Positions 44,039-55,113 of a DNA stretch of 64,000 nucleotides are shown one piece after another. The translations under genes were made by a program, and so were the position numbers. This DNA comes from Zygaena filipendulae (Eukaryota > Arthropoda > Insecta > Lepidoptera > Zygaenidae). Each line of letters opens with the position of its first letter. Position 1 is the first letter of the stretch. The DNA lies in assembly GCA_907165275.2 (NCBI GenBank), contig OU015652.1:12415001-12479000 (forward strand), in the 5' to 3' direction. The notes beneath the pieces are model-generated. The model did no database searches. It saw nothing but the letters and a program-made list of their open reading frames with translations, and had not been told where the DNA came from.

Positions 44039-47000
44039 TTAAATGTAGCCGTGCCCAGCCACCGCGGCCGGTATGAAGCCTTGCGTTCCGTCCCTTTTCC
44101 TCACGTAGAACCAGTCGGCGTTGCTCTCGTTCTCGCCGCCCCTCACTAGTATCACTACATCGTCCTTTTGCACTGACAAAGTTTTCTTGTACACATTCCC
44201 GTTGTAATCACTATTCACAACTAATAAAGTCTGTCTTATAACTTTCTCCGTACTTTCGTCTTTGAAATCTATTTTGTCGATGTTGGAACAAACAGATTTG
44301 GTCTTTAAGTACAGCGTGTCAAAGTCCTTTTCGGCGCACGAGTTGGCTTTGATGAGCCGCGGCTCGTTGCGCGGCCGGGGTCGGCTCAAGGAGCGAGTCC
44401 GACCGCGCACATTCTCCTTTTCGTTGTCGGTTAAGTTGCCGCACGGCTGAGGGTATATGTCTGTGCTACTTTCCCAGCAAGGTGTATTCTTTTGAGATGA
44501 TGTCCTGCGCAAAGAAATAATATAAAATTGAATATTGCACGTCTAGTACTTCCATTATACGTGACAATTTGAAAAATGGGTCACGTAGTATCTCTCTCTG
44601 TCTGTTACATTTTCACACCTTACTACTATTATTTACTACTTGACTAAATTTTTTATTTTAGTCCGTCCTGTAGATTAAAAAAAAAATTTGACCCTTATTT
44701 TATCACGTGTCACGTTGTTTGTCCGCGATGGACTCCGAAACTACTGAACGGATTTTGATAAAATTTTGTAACCATTTATAATATGGTCCAACTTAAAAGA
44801 TAGGATAGTTTTTATTTTTTATGTAAACAAAAAATAACGGAGATACATAGTCGAAATGTCGAGGGACGTCACAAGTAGGTACAGTTTTTACCTGCATATG
44901 AGCGCTTTATCTAAGCGTATTTTCAATAATTTGAAATAGCAAAATATGCGTGTCTATTGTTTTTTTTATTTTCTAACTGACTTTTGAAAAGTCAGTTAGA
45001 AAATAAAAAAACAATAGACACGGATTTTTGCTTTTTCAAATAAATTAAAATATACAGAGATAAAGCGCAATAAACGTCACTAACCGCTAAAACCGTCATA
45101 CAAACTTTCAGAATAGTGACGTCACGCGAAATTTTAACTCAATATATCGCCGTTATTTTTTGATTACGTAAAAAAAAGAAAAAATACGACGTGTCCAATA
45201 TTTTTTAATAATCTACAAGACGGACTAAAAAATAAAAATAAGTCAACATGCCCATTTTTTTAATAATGTGTGCAATAAAATTGTGTATTGTGCAATTTAG
45301 TCTAAATAACTCAACGTGCGACCGCGCCTGCTCGCACTACGTCCATACTCCATACCTATTGGGAATGATCCCGAGCGGCAAGCAGGCGCTGTACAGCACG
45401 TAGCCCTCCTCGCCGTGCGGCGTCTGCGCGTACAGCCACTGCTGCTCCTTGAACACGGCGTTCACGACCGTGCCCAGCGGCAGCGGCAGCTCGCGGCGCC
45501 GCTCGCGCTGCGTCTGGTGCAGCCCGGTGGGGTACGCGACCACCACGGGGATGTTGCCCGGCCGGTCGATCGACGCCTGCGGCAATATTGACGTTTTATG
45601 TAGAAGACAAGGCATTTATTTGGAAACAGACACACAACACAATTACAATTATTTAATACAAACATGATTTAACAAAAATATACTGTCGACTCGCATCAGC
45701 TTCAGCTACCTTTTATGTGGGGACCAATAAACTCCTTTTCTTTCTTCTTTCATCCTTCATTCAGATTCAGATTGTTATTCGTAACTAGCTATGCCCCGCG
45801 GTTTTTCGAAACTCCAAAGTAGTTTAATTTACTCCTTATAACATCAGCTAATTAGCAGTGAAAGTCCAGAAAATCGGTCCAACCGTTTCGGAGATTCACC
45901 CGCGTGAGTTTCGGAATTCCCGCAGAAACTCCAAACGTGTTTATTCTTCTTCTCCTTACAATAACAAACACAGCAAAAAAAGAATTAGCGAAATTGGTCC
46001 AGCCGTTCACGCGTGATGCCGTGACCGAGGGAAATAGGGATTCATTTTTGTATAGATGTAGGTATAGACTATAGATTTTCATTATAGGTCAAATTTAAAT
46101 TCGAATTAAAAAAAATTCAAATTAAATAAGTTCCAAATTAAATAAAATCAATATTAAATCAGTGTAATGCTCAGCGAACTGGCCCCTTAGTCAAGTTGAA
46201 GATCTTCAGATGCCTTATCGTCATATCGCGTGGTCACGAATTTGCCGCGATTTTTCGTAACCAGCACTTGACATGACTAAGAACTTAGTTTTCCACAGCG
46301 ATAACGATTTTAGATTATTAACTTGGTTAAGGCTGCTGCACCCACATCTGGATCAATAAATATAAAATATTGAGTAAGTTTTTGTGTAAAATCAAAAACG
46401 TGTAGAAAAGTTTTGGTTTTTTTTTCGAATGCCGAAATAAACTGAGTAGAGAAACACCTTTGTGAAAATAGGTAGGTATATCGTTTGCCGTAAAAGAAAT
46501 ATTGCAGCCGACTGTCGAGGGATAAAAGTAAAAGAGTTGTTATCCCGATATTAAATATGATTGGGTTAAAAATTCGCCGAAGATAATCAAGCTCCCAAAC
46601 CGGCCGACCAACGTTAATTTCGTATGTACCTTTTGAAAAGAGTTGAGAGTTGTAAACGACCCGACATTTATGCCTTGTCCAATTTTGCGCCAATTTCGCG
46701 CTCTTACATTGGTTTAATCTCCGACGTGGGCCGCAAAAAACTGAATGCAAACCATAATGTCATAATAACATCGCAGATATGAATAATGACCGCTACACGA
46801 GTGCATTTTAAATTCCTTTTGCGAGCATCCGTAATATTCGCGCCATAATTCACACGCGGGGGATGAGGAGTTTTTTTTTAGATATTTATATACCTACTAG
46901 GCTACGTCTGTGCCACGCTACCACAGCGCAAGATGTTACAGAGTATATCAAGATAAAGACCAACTTTCTTCTGAGGACCGAACTGCTGGAGTCGCGTCAT

Positions 47001-48871
47001 AATGCTAGTTTCAAGGCTTTTGTGGTGCGAGTCCCGACAAGCAAATTGGACACCTTTATGAAGGAAGACTGTTGGCCGAAAGGTGTGGTCTATAGGCGAT
47101 TCCGGGGCAGGATACCGACAGCCACCACCAGAGCGACACAGTGTCAAAAATAGAATGTTTTTTATATTTGTTATATGTATGTTAGTTTTGTAAGGTATTT
47201 ATCTATGGGCCCATGTTGCCTGATAACAAAACAATAAATAAATAATAGAAACTAAAGCTTCATCAAAAATTTCGTTGAATTTAAAAGGAAACGATGTGCG
47301 TGGAACGGCGCGAAATTGCGTTCGCACCAAGAGACGTAGTAAGGTTGTTTCATCACCCGTGGGATGATTTACTCTACGGTTCTAATTCATATAAATAATA
47401 TACATATTATATGCCTATTATTTCTATGGTACGAGGTAATTAAAATTTAAAACTATACATTTTCTTTTTCAATTCCAATGAATCTATAGTTGAGAGATTG
47501 ATGAAATCCACTGTATTTAATATCAATTGATTTTCCGATTTAAAAAGAATCCGGAACTTTCGCTTCGGTTGCCGCAAAGTAGCAACGCGGTGTACGTAAT
47601 GTAGGTACGAGTAAGTCGTTCTAATGACTAGAATATGACTTTACATAATTTCCCAAAAAAAATGTATCTCTGAATCTGACTAAAAAATGACAAAAGGATG
47701 ATTCTACGGTTTGTTTGATTCTAGCTGTTCCCCGCAGTTTAACCCGCGGTATTTTCGGAGTTTCCGCGGGCATTCTGGGTTATAATATTGCCTATGACAC
47801 TCAAAAATAACGTGGCTTTCTATTGGTAAAAGAATTTTTAAAATCGGTTCAGTAGATCCAGAGATACAACCTCACAAACTCACAAACTACCTGTCATTAC
47901 TAATATTATAAAGAGGAAAGATTAGATTTTTTGTTTGTTACGATTTGACTAAAAAACTACTGGACCGATTTCAAAAGTTCTTTCACGATTAGAAAGTAAC
48001 ACTATCCCTGAGTAACATAGGCTAATATTGTAATCGGGAATTCCCGCGAGAACTCCGAAATTATCGCGGGACAGCTAGTTTATAATATTAATATAGATTA
48101 GTATAACGAAATAGGCAAAAACGCGTACGCACCTCGCTTAAGAAGCTGTCCAAATCGCGTATGTCGTATCCGAATTTGCCGCGGCTCTTTTTCTTCCTTC
48201 TGCGCCGGTGCCTGTGCTTCCTACGCGCGTAGTCCTCTGTCAGTGCGCTCGTGTCGTCCGAGCACACGCTGTTGTGCGCGTGCGCGAACTCTCCACACGC
48301 GTGCCTGTGCCTAAGATCGTGATAATACTCGTTACGTCCCACGACTCTGTCTTTACAGTCTCGCGTTCTCGAGTGACACTTTCTGTGTCGTTCGTGTTCG
48401 ATGTACTTTTGGCTCTGCAACGTTTGGTGTCTGCACTCCGCGTCGCAGGCTCTTCTCCTCTCCTCGCATTTCAATTTCTCCGGCGGCTTTGTGTTTTCTA
48501 AATTCTCTTTCAGCACCCACGTGAGAGAGATCTTGGACTTGTGCCTCTGGGACAGTGGTGTCGAGTGCCAGAGCCCCATTTCTTGGATTTCGGCGTACTC
48601 CACGTCAGACTGTTCGAATTCATCCGTCCTGTCTAATCGACAGTTCACTAACAGATCGATCACTTCGTTTTCACACGTTTCGTTAGCCTGAAAAATCAAG
48701 TGAATTTTTCCAGTTCCAGTATCCAAATGTTACACTGAAGCGTCAACATGCGTGTACATTTTCATTGTTTACCTACCGATCGATTTATATCTCTGCGCCA
48801 CAACTGTCGACAGCTGTTATCTTCGCTGTTCTCCCGGTAGGGCGGCGGCGAGTCTTTGAATGACGTGATTT
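44039..48871 (-). CDS. Protein with two SH3 domains, 5' exons missing
   Basis: Exons in transcript order: 48871-48777, 48687-48133, 45576-45356 and 44504-44039 (TAA). Phases agree; 1337 nt are coding, so at least 445 aa, and the first exon needs one more upstream ending in phase 1. The N-terminal part (ITSFKDSPPPYRENSEDN, then NETCENEVIDLLVNC) is acidic. It is followed by a His/Arg/Lys-rich stretch (RRKHRHRRRRKKKSRGK) resembling a nuclear localisation signal. Exon 3 gives a first, diverged SH3 (GTVVNAVFKEQQWLYAQ then GEEGYVLYSACLPLG). After an RS-like linker, the last exon gives a canonical SH3 (LLVVNSDYNGNVYKKTLSV, DWFYVRKRDGTQGFIPAAV) at the extreme C-terminus. SH3 domains bind proline-rich partners, so an adaptor role is inferred. 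I cannot name the orthologue. Confidence 0.82.
44637..45255. mobile_element. Foldback/MITE family 'TTAGTCCGTC', copy 1 (palindromic, with nested repeat)
   Basis: The left end TTTTAGTCCGTCCTGTAGATTA pairs with TAATCTACAAGACGGACTAA at right. It is interrupted at 44702-44817 by a CCCGCGGG-core fragment (CACGTGTCACGTTG, CCGAAACTACTGAACGG). A central 72-bp palindrome lies at 44950-45021, and GCGCTTTATCT pairs with AGATAAAGCGC. It lies in the SH3-gene intron between its last two exons. Confidence 0.7.
45784..46080. repeat. CCCGCGGG-core repeat fragments
   Basis: TAACTAGCTATGCCCCGCGG, then a second piece with CGGAATTCCCGCAGAAACTCC, and a GGTCCAGCCGTTCACGCGTG block. Confidence 0.5.
46189..46332. mobile_element. 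Inverted-repeat element related to 14339-14506
   Basis: CCTTATCGTCATATCGCGTG then GTCACGAAT shares its centre (GTGGTCACGAAnnnn ... TTTCGTAACCA) with 14391-14441. The ends CCTTAGTCAAGTTG and TTAACTTGGTTAAGG are complementary. Confidence 0.55.
46863..47153 (+). pseudogene. Transposon-derived fragment with FP-like C-terminal domain
   Basis: An open stretch antisense to the SH3-gene intron encodes AQDVTEYIKIKTNFLLRTEL, then NASFKAFVVRVPTSKLD and CWPKGVVYRRFRGR, ending in TAG. The order 'V-x-x-Y-(I/V)-K, ASFK-V-V, WP-G-V-RRF' is the C-terminal FP-like domain found in many insect transposon proteins (related in name to the baculovirus FP protein). A typical transposon tail follows: ATTTATCTATGGGCCC, GTTGCCTGATAAC, then AATAAATAAAT at 47234. 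Only the C-terminal end is present, so it is a truncated insertion. Confidence 0.6.
47723..48083. repeat. Two CCCGCGGG-core repeats, inverted
   Basis: 47723-47893 (+): TTCTAGCTGTTCCCCGCAG to CTCACAAACTCACAAACTAC. 47898-48083 (-): TACTAATATTATAAAGAGGA to GCGGGACAGCTAGT. They end 50 bases from the donor of SH3-gene exon 48133-48687. Confidence 0.75.
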
Positions 48872-49042
48872 CTGAAACGCAACAAATAAATTTTAAACTT
48901 TTTTTGTTTCACAATTTAACTATGTTATTATTGCGACTAATGATCCGCGTCGTTACCGTGGCCGGGCGAGGGGATAATTGAACGTGTCGGTCGGTTATGT
49001 TTTTAAATCAAAACCGCTAGATTCACCGCTCTTTTACGGTTC

Positions 49043-49470
49043 AAGGTGTACATTTCTATAATAGAATTCCCAAATCTATTTTGGATCTACCATTTGGAAA
49101 GTTTAAAAGTACCGTAAAAAGTTTTTTATTAAAAAAAGGGTACTACACTACGGAAGCTTACATGAGCGATAAGTCTGCATGGACTTAATTATTTTATTTA
49201 TTTATTGATATTTTGGAAATGATTATTTGATTAAATTAATTATTTAATAATTTAATGATTTGTAAACTAGAATTTGATCAAAATAGTTAATTATTTTATC
49301 TAATAAGTATACACATTGACGCCGGATGATGCAATCCATCCATCTTTTTTTTTTTTTTATTATTAGTATTACTGTTACTGTTGTATCATTGAATGACTAT
49401 TCAAAAGCGCCTGTAAAGGATTACTTGAATAAAGATATTTTTGATTTGATTTTTGATTTGATTTGATAAA
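49043..49470 (+). mobile_element. 5'-truncated non-LTR retrotransposon end
   Basis: The frame 49054-49188 reads FYNRIPKSILDLPFGKFKS, then LLKKGYYTTEAYMSDKSAWT and TAA. This is the C-terminal end of Jockey/CR1-like ORF2 proteins (x-YN-x-(I/L)P-x-x-I, LP-x-F-K, LL-x-K-x-YY pattern). The 3' region has CAAAAGCGCCTGTAAAGG, ACTTGAATAAAGA at about 49423 and a (TTTGATTTGA)n tail to about 49468. Only the last part of ORF2 remains. Confidence 0.65.
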
Positions 49471-49479
49471 TCGATTAAC

Positions 49480-49960
49480 AATGAAACAATGGTGGCGGGC
49501 AGCGGTACGCGAAACAATGCCGTCCCGAGGGGATGCGCACCCGGAACTGTGCGGTGCCGGCTTCCGTGCTGCGTGCGCGGGCGCAGCTCCGCGACTCACG
49601 GCCGCGAGTGCCGACGCGTACCCGCGAGCGCGCCGCCCACCGTGCGCGGCCTCGCGCCCAACACTGCTCCTTCTCTGATAACCCATCGACATAGCCCTCC
49701 TTTAAAAAAAGAATCTCTCGAAACGTTCTCACGGGCTCACTCATGCGATCTCGGACGCAACGCACTGCGCCGAATACGCCTCAGGACACGATTCGCAGCC
49801 GACGCAAACCTTCGGTCACGTTCCATTCATTATTTATAACTTCGAACTTAATTGATTACGAATATCGGTTACAACGCGAGAGATTCGTTATTACCGGCGG
49901 CCGTGTTGTATGAATTGTTGCGGGGAATGGATATTCATCAGTCACGAGTCAACGACAGCG
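49480..49960. promoter_or_regulatory. CpG-rich block upstream of the SH3 gene
   Basis: Dense CG dinucleotides from about 49498 to 49660 and again near 49740-49810. All frames are partly open, as expected. It lies upstream of the first recognised SH3-gene exon, so it could hold its promoter and first exon. No protein family was recognised in any frame. Confidence 0.35.
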
Positions 49961-49974
49961 GGTAATAGGGATGT

Positions 49975-50290
49975 GGAGGACTACTTTTGAAAATCAAAAT
50001 TCTAATTAGTCCGTCAGAAAAAAAAAAACAATAGACACGTATTTTTTGCTTTTTATAAATTAAAATATATAGAGATAAAGCGCATTAAAGTTTAGGGTGA
50101 GGGGCTCGTGACGTTACTAACTGCTAAAACCGCCATACAAACTGTCAGAATAGTGACGTCACGCAAAATTTCAACTCAATATATCACCGTTATTTTTTGA
50201 TTACGTAAAAAAGATAAAAAAAAACGTGTCCAATATTTTTTAATAATCTACAAGACGGACTAAAAAATAAAAATTAGTCCACATGCCCAT
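49975..50290. mobile_element. 'TTAGTCCGTC' MITE, copy 2
   Basis: GGGATGTGGAGGACTAC then TTAGTCCGTCAG at left; TAATCTACAAGACGGACTAA then TTAGTCCACATGCCC at right. It contains GTGACGTCACGCAAAATTTC. Related copies are at 44637-45255 and 57065-57383. Confidence 0.7.
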
Positions 50291-50944
50291 TGTCTGATGT
50301 TAACTGACAAACAATGCTATAGTAAGGATTTACTGTGTGTTTTAACTTTCGATGGTTTTAACACTTCTCACGCTGTTTATTTAGTGTACCAAACACCTGC
50401 GTTTGTATTCCGTTCATTGTTCAGTAAGAAGTTTAGTTAAGTATACTTTTATAAGATAATCAACGAAATGAAAGAATAAAATAAAAGTAAAAGAGTTGCT
50501 AAACATTAGCGGTTTTGATTTTTTTCTATGTATTGTCCATTATCATTGGTTTTTAATACGTGTAGATATCTACAAAACTTACCTACAAGTTGATCTGGAG
50601 ACTGGTGAAAAGGCATCACTACGTCATATACCTATTACATACTCAGATATCTACGGCTCGAAAGAAAGCCATATTAAATAAGTTCCAAGCGTTATGCACC
50701 TATGACCTTGGGTTCGCAGTTCGGACGTCAACAGCGCGCCCGCGCCCACGCGCTGAACTGGACGATTCATCATCACCAACTTAATGAGATGTGCCTAAGG
50801 TAGTTTATCTCTAAACTCTAGCCATAGACTGTACTAGATACTCCTCTTATTATACATATACCTATATATTTGTGCGTTCAGCTTAGGACACATGGAATTG
50901 ATAAGCAGGCGCGGTCCGAAGGGGGGGTCACGGGGGACATGACA

Positions 50945-50960
50945 CCCCCCCCCCCCCCCC
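50945..50960. repeat. C16 homopolymer
   Basis: Sixteen C residues after GGGGGACATGACA. The CCCC tract and GGGGGG at 50921-50927 bracket a small inverted structure. A GACCCCCCCAAAATTT motif recurs at 51236 beyond the next repeat, suggesting that repeat inserted into this element. Confidence 0.7.
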
Positions 50961-51035
50961 AAATCCATTTTGTTCATAATGTGTGCAATAAAATTGTGTA
51001 TTGTGCAATATGGTCTGATTTACTCGACATATTAT

Positions 51036-51236
51036 ATTACTAGCTGTGCTCCGCGGTTTCACCCGCGGTAATTTTGGAGTTTTCGTGGGAATTCCGGGAT
51101 AAAAAGTACCCTAGGTCCTCTCTGACAACGTGCATGCCAAATTGCATCAAAATCCGTTCAGCCGTTTTTGCGTGATTGAGTAACAAACATCCAAACATCC
51201 ACACTTATACTACTTATAATATTAGTAGGATTAGTG
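51036..51236 (+). repeat. CCCGCGGG-core repeat, full unit
   Basis: ATTACTAGCTGTGCTCCGCGG to TTATAATATTAGTAGGATTA, with AAATCCGTTCAGCCG and AACATCCAAACATCC blocks. Confidence 0.8.
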
Positions 51237-52482
51237 ACCCCCCCAAAATTTCAGCCTGTGACCGCGCCTGTTGATAAGCATGGAAACGCATTCAGCGTAG
51301 GTATACCTACAGAGTGATGCAATTTCACGGGTGGTGAAATTGCATCCATCTTGCGTCTCTCGGGCGAACATAATTTCGCGTCGTTCACGCACACTCAATT
51401 GTTTTTGCGTTTTAATTTTGAACGGAATATTGTATGGATCTAATGCTTGAATGTTGAATGTGTAATGTGATAGACATTCTATATAATAAAGTTATTCCTG
51501 AAAGTCGAAAACTAATAATAATAATGATATTGCAGAAGTCCCAATTTAAAAAAGTATATTTTAAAACTGCAGGGTAATTGCACATAGGTCGACACATTTT
51601 TCATTTGTTAGCTTTGCTTTACAGACCCTATGTCCTAAGCGTCAGCTCACAATTATTGAGATAAATAACTAATTTTTCGTTGCGCTGAGGGGAAATAAAA
51701 CTAAAACTGAGCGTCGACCACCGTCGACTCTACGTGCTATTTGCATTCCGCAAAATTGGAAAGCGAGACGCTCATCTGTAGTCGCCACGGTAGTCGCGGT
51801 CACTTGTATATTACGTAAAATACACCAAAATTATATTTCGACCGCCTCACGACTAGTTAATCGCAATTTTATGTAACTCTGCGCTCTATGCACATACACT
51901 CACCGTATTATTATATGCGCGCCATTCCAAACATTAACTTTTATTACGTTAATTACAATATAGTATACATCCTATCACAAATTAAAATCGTATTCCTTAA
52001 AAGTAAATATACCTAACACACGGCAAGTAAAATCTCTTTCTCAAAGTATCTACAGGACCTAATGATTTGCTTACATGATTTTAATCAAGTTCGTCATTCG
52101 ACGCTAGGTTTAATTTCTTGTTTGTTGCCTTATGCTCTGTAAACTTTAATCAACAAAATAGTGACTCCATTAAACCTTGCTAATATTATAATTTAGTAAT
52201 ATTTTATATTACATTAAATATAATTATACAATTATAACATAATGTACTTATCTATTTTAGCAATACAAATCATAAAGACTAATTATACCTATATTTTTAA
52301 TAACAAATTTAATAATAAGTTTTATATCTTATTCGAATGTGTTTTTGTTTGTTCGGCTTCCGCGTCGCAACTCGCGACGGAACTTTGCAGTTAGGTACCT
52401 ATAGAGCTGTGTCAACCGACAAAAGTAGGTATCTCAAAGGTCACCGTCACCGTGGGCAACAACAACTAATATATAATATATG

Positions 52483-52658
52483 TATAAATCACGTGTCACG
52501 TTGTTTGTCTGCGATGGACTCCGAAACTACTGAACGGATTTTGATAAAATTTTGTAACCATTTATAATATGGTCTAACTTAAAAGATAGGATAGTATTTT
52601 CCCGGAATTCCCGCGGGAACTCCGAAATTACCGCGGATGAAATCGCGGGGGATAGCTA
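52483..52658 (-). repeat. CCCGCGGG-core repeat, 'TTTAAGTTGGA' form
   Basis: AAATCACGTGTCACGTTG, GGACTCCGAAACTACTGAAC, GGAATTCCCGCGGGAACTCC and AATCGCGGGGGATAGCTAGT. A full unit. Confidence 0.8.
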
Positions 52659-53506
52659 GTAAGTAATATTATAAATACTCGTGTCTAGTCAACCGTTCTC
52701 CCATGTGAGTGTATATTTTGAAGTAAGTGCTTAATATATCCACAATATGGCGTGGTGGTAACTAAATGGCCAATGCTTTCTCGCCAAATTCTGCAAAAAA
52801 TCCAACAAGCATCTTAAAGAGTTCCGTTTAAAAGATTTTATTGTCATCAATCGAGATGCGAGGTTACATTCTTTTGGTGTCTTTACACATTTTTTGCCCC
52901 CTAAATATCGCCCTTTTTGCCGTTTACGAGCCGTAGAAAATTATAAACAATGCGTCAAAAGCGAACGCACGAGCATGACGCTATCTGGGGAATGTGTCCC
53001 GGTCGCGGGGACAATGCGCCGGAATGCTGGCAACCCGCGCGGATCACGACCGAACTGCCGAAAACGTACGCGCCGCCCGGCCCGGCCCGACCGAAACGCA
53101 CGCGCAGCGCCACCCTCGTGACTTGCCCCACGACGCTCGGGATGCCATGCCAGACCCCGATTGAAATAGAGAAGCTGAAAATAATGCTGAACCTCGAAAG
53201 AAAAACCACCGTGAAAATATTCAAGATAAAAAAACTAACGCCGACGACGTTCGGAAAAATAAATTTTGAAAAGAACGTAGGTACTACCACCACCTCCACG
53301 GACCTTTAGCTCTACGTCTCATTTGTGAGTAATATTAATCGTTGATGTTGATTTTTTTGTTGTATTGTTTCTTTGATATTTAACCGACTTCAAAAACAAA
53401 AGATAGTTCTGTATGTCCCCACAGGTATACTATACATATTATGTTGGTATGTTCGCGATTTTTTCAGAGACTATCCTTTTATTGGGGTCTTCTAATAGTA
53501 AATACA
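52659..53506. other. No gene seen; short GC-rich patch
   Basis: A CG-rich patch at about 52960-53120 is open in several frames on both strands (for example 52950-53309 on +), but none shows a known motif. At 53382 CCGACTTCAAAAACAAAAG is a repeat edge of the kind seen at 8025. Confidence 0.4.
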
Positions 53507-53508
53507 TA

Positions 53509-55065
53509 CACACATCAAAAGTGTCTAGGGATCAAGCATATTTATGCGGATTTCTTGAGATTGAGATGTGGCTTTGTAATAAATTTATGATTTTATAAAT
53601 TTATATGGATCCTTTTTGGTGCATTACATAATTTGAATCAGGAACTGTCAATCAAATTCGAGTAAAAGATGAAAATCAGCTGTCAATATTTTCCCTATAA
53701 AAACATACAACGCATTGAAGACATTATTAGTGCTACTGTTTCCCTACTACTGATTAAAACCAACGTTATTATGGAGCGGCGACGTCATTTAAGCAGGGAA
53801 GAAATGCTCAGAGCCGTGGGAATGATAGAAGCTGGTTCCCGGCAACGTACTGTGGCTTTAGCTCTGAATACAAGTCAGAGTGTTATCAGTCGACTTTGGA
53901 CACGTTACCGAAGCACTGGTACCGTGGCTGAGCGCCATGGAGGACGGTATCGCTGCACCACACGGAGACAAGACCGATACATTCAAATCTTAACTCGAAG
54001 AGCTCCAACAATAACCGCCATGATGTTAGCCGTGAGGCTTCATCACTCTTCAGGGAACTTAATTAGCGACCAAACAGTCAGAAACCGCTTGCATGAAGTG
54101 AACCTTCATTCCCGAAGACCGCTACGGGTACCACCTATAGCAATGCACAATCGTAGGATTCGATATCAATGGGCTCTTGAACACAGAAATTGGGCAGAAG
54201 AACAATGGCGTTTCGTGTGCTTTTCTGATGAGTCTCGTTTTGTTATGAGACCGGATACAAGACGTATACGACACTGGAGAACCCCTGGACGCCAACAGCG
54301 ATTAAAATCCTGCCAGGAAGTCCATCCTTATAGTGGTGAAACCATCATGGTATGGGCGGGTATTTGGATCGGCGGAAGAACTGAGTTGATTTGGATCAGA
54401 GGCAACCTCAACGCTCAAATTTATGCTGAGACGATTGTATCAGACGTCATCGTTCCTCTACAAGTGCAAATCGGTCCCTTATTTCAGTTAATGCATGATA
54501 ATGCACGACCGCACACCGCAAGAGTTGTAAGACAGACTCTCGCCGCAGCTAACATCAATGTCCTGCCCTGGCCTGCTCAGTCACCAGACTTGAACCCGAT
54601 TGAGCATGCATGGGATATGCTACAGAGAAGAGCTCTGCCGAATATGGAGGGTATCCAGTCGCAAGAAGACCTTTTTTTGTTGTTGCAACGAACATGGGCG
54701 GCCATTCCACAGCGTGATTTGGATGAACTCATTTTGAGTATGCCAAACCGATGTTCTTGTGTTGTTAGTGTTCGCGGTAGAAACACGGATTATTAATTGT
54801 TTAAGTTACCCAATAAAATTTTAAAGAAAACTGTTATTTCAGTCTTTTTTTCGAACTTTAATGTTAGTGGTTCAAATGTCAAAAATCCCTTTATTAGTAA
54901 AATGGCAAATTTCTTTATTAATGCAAAGGTGACTTGGTTTATCGTTACTGTGACAAACGAAAACACTTTATTTGATGAATCCTTAAAGAAAATTTTAATT
55001 AATATCAATCAGGAGAAAAGTTATTGCAAAAATATATGTTGATCCCTAGACACTTTTGATGTGTG
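53509..55065 (+). mobile_element. Complete Tc1-type transposon with perfect 27-bp terminal repeats
   Basis: The left end starts CACACATCAAAAGTGTCTAG (53509-53535) and the right end (55039-55065) is its exact reverse complement over 27 bases. Each is bordered by TA (53507-53508 and 55066-55067), the expected Tc1/mariner target duplication. It is 1557 bp long, with one uninterrupted transposase gene. Structure and lack of decay point to a recent insertion. Confidence 0.93.
53771..54796 (+). CDS. Tc1-family transposase, DD34E, intact
   Basis: The start at 53771 (TTATTATGG) gives 341 aa, typical of Tc1 transposases; an in-frame ATG at 53669 would add 34 residues that do not resemble the family. 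An N-terminal paired-type helix-turn-helix is visible (LSREEMLRAVGMIEAGSRQR, LNTSQSVISRLWTRY), then a second DNA-binding segment (PTITAMMLAVRLHH, ISDQTVRNRLHE). The RNase H-like core carries the metal-binding residues in CFSDESRF, MHDNARPHTA and SPDLNPIEHAWD, with 34 residues between the second Asp and the Glu. WHHH-type catalytic context is intact (IMVWAGIWIGGRTEL). The ORF has no stops or frameshifts, so the protein could be functional, cutting and pasting the element at TA sites. Confidence 0.93.
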   Translation: MERRRHLSREEMLRAVGMIEAGSRQRTVALALNTSQSVISRLWTRYRSTGTVAERHGGRYRCTTRRQDRYIQILTRRAPTITAMMLAVRLHHSSGNLISDQTVRNRLHEVNLHSRRPLRVPPIAMHNRRIRYQWALEHRNWAEEQWRFVCFSDESRFVMRPDTRRIRHWRTPGRQQRLKSCQEVHPYSGETIMVWAGIWIGGRTELIWIRGNLNAQIYAETIVSDVIVPLQVQIGPLFQLMHDNARPHTARVVRQTLAAANINVLPWPAQSPDLNPIEHAWDMLQRRALPNMEGIQSQEDLFLLLQRTWAAIPQRDLDELILSMPNRCSCVVSVRGRNTDY

Positions 55066-55113
55066 TACTTATTTAAGCAAATTTTTTTATCTTAATCTAC
55101 TTTTATATATGTA

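Noticed and set aside
46310..46750. 146-codon open frame on the minus strand
   Set aside because: Overlaps the inverted-repeat element at 46189-46332, is rich in Phe/Leu/Tyr from AT-rich DNA, and has no family match I recognise.
49375..49839. Open frames on both strands in the CpG-rich block upstream of the SH3 gene
   Set aside because: No domain, both strands open simultaneously, and no exon in phase 1 could be joined convincingly to the exon at 48871.
52950..53309. 119-codon open frame on +, with overlapping frames on both strands
   Set aside because: The GC-rich patch opens several frames at once, the second half is Lys/Ile/Thr-rich, and no motif is seen. It is reported only as a GC-rich patch.
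53669..53770. Upstream in-frame ATG for the Tc1 transposase
   Set aside because: It would give 375 aa with an AT-rich leader unlike Tc1 transposases. The ATG at 53771 starts right before the helix-turn-helix region, as usual for the family.
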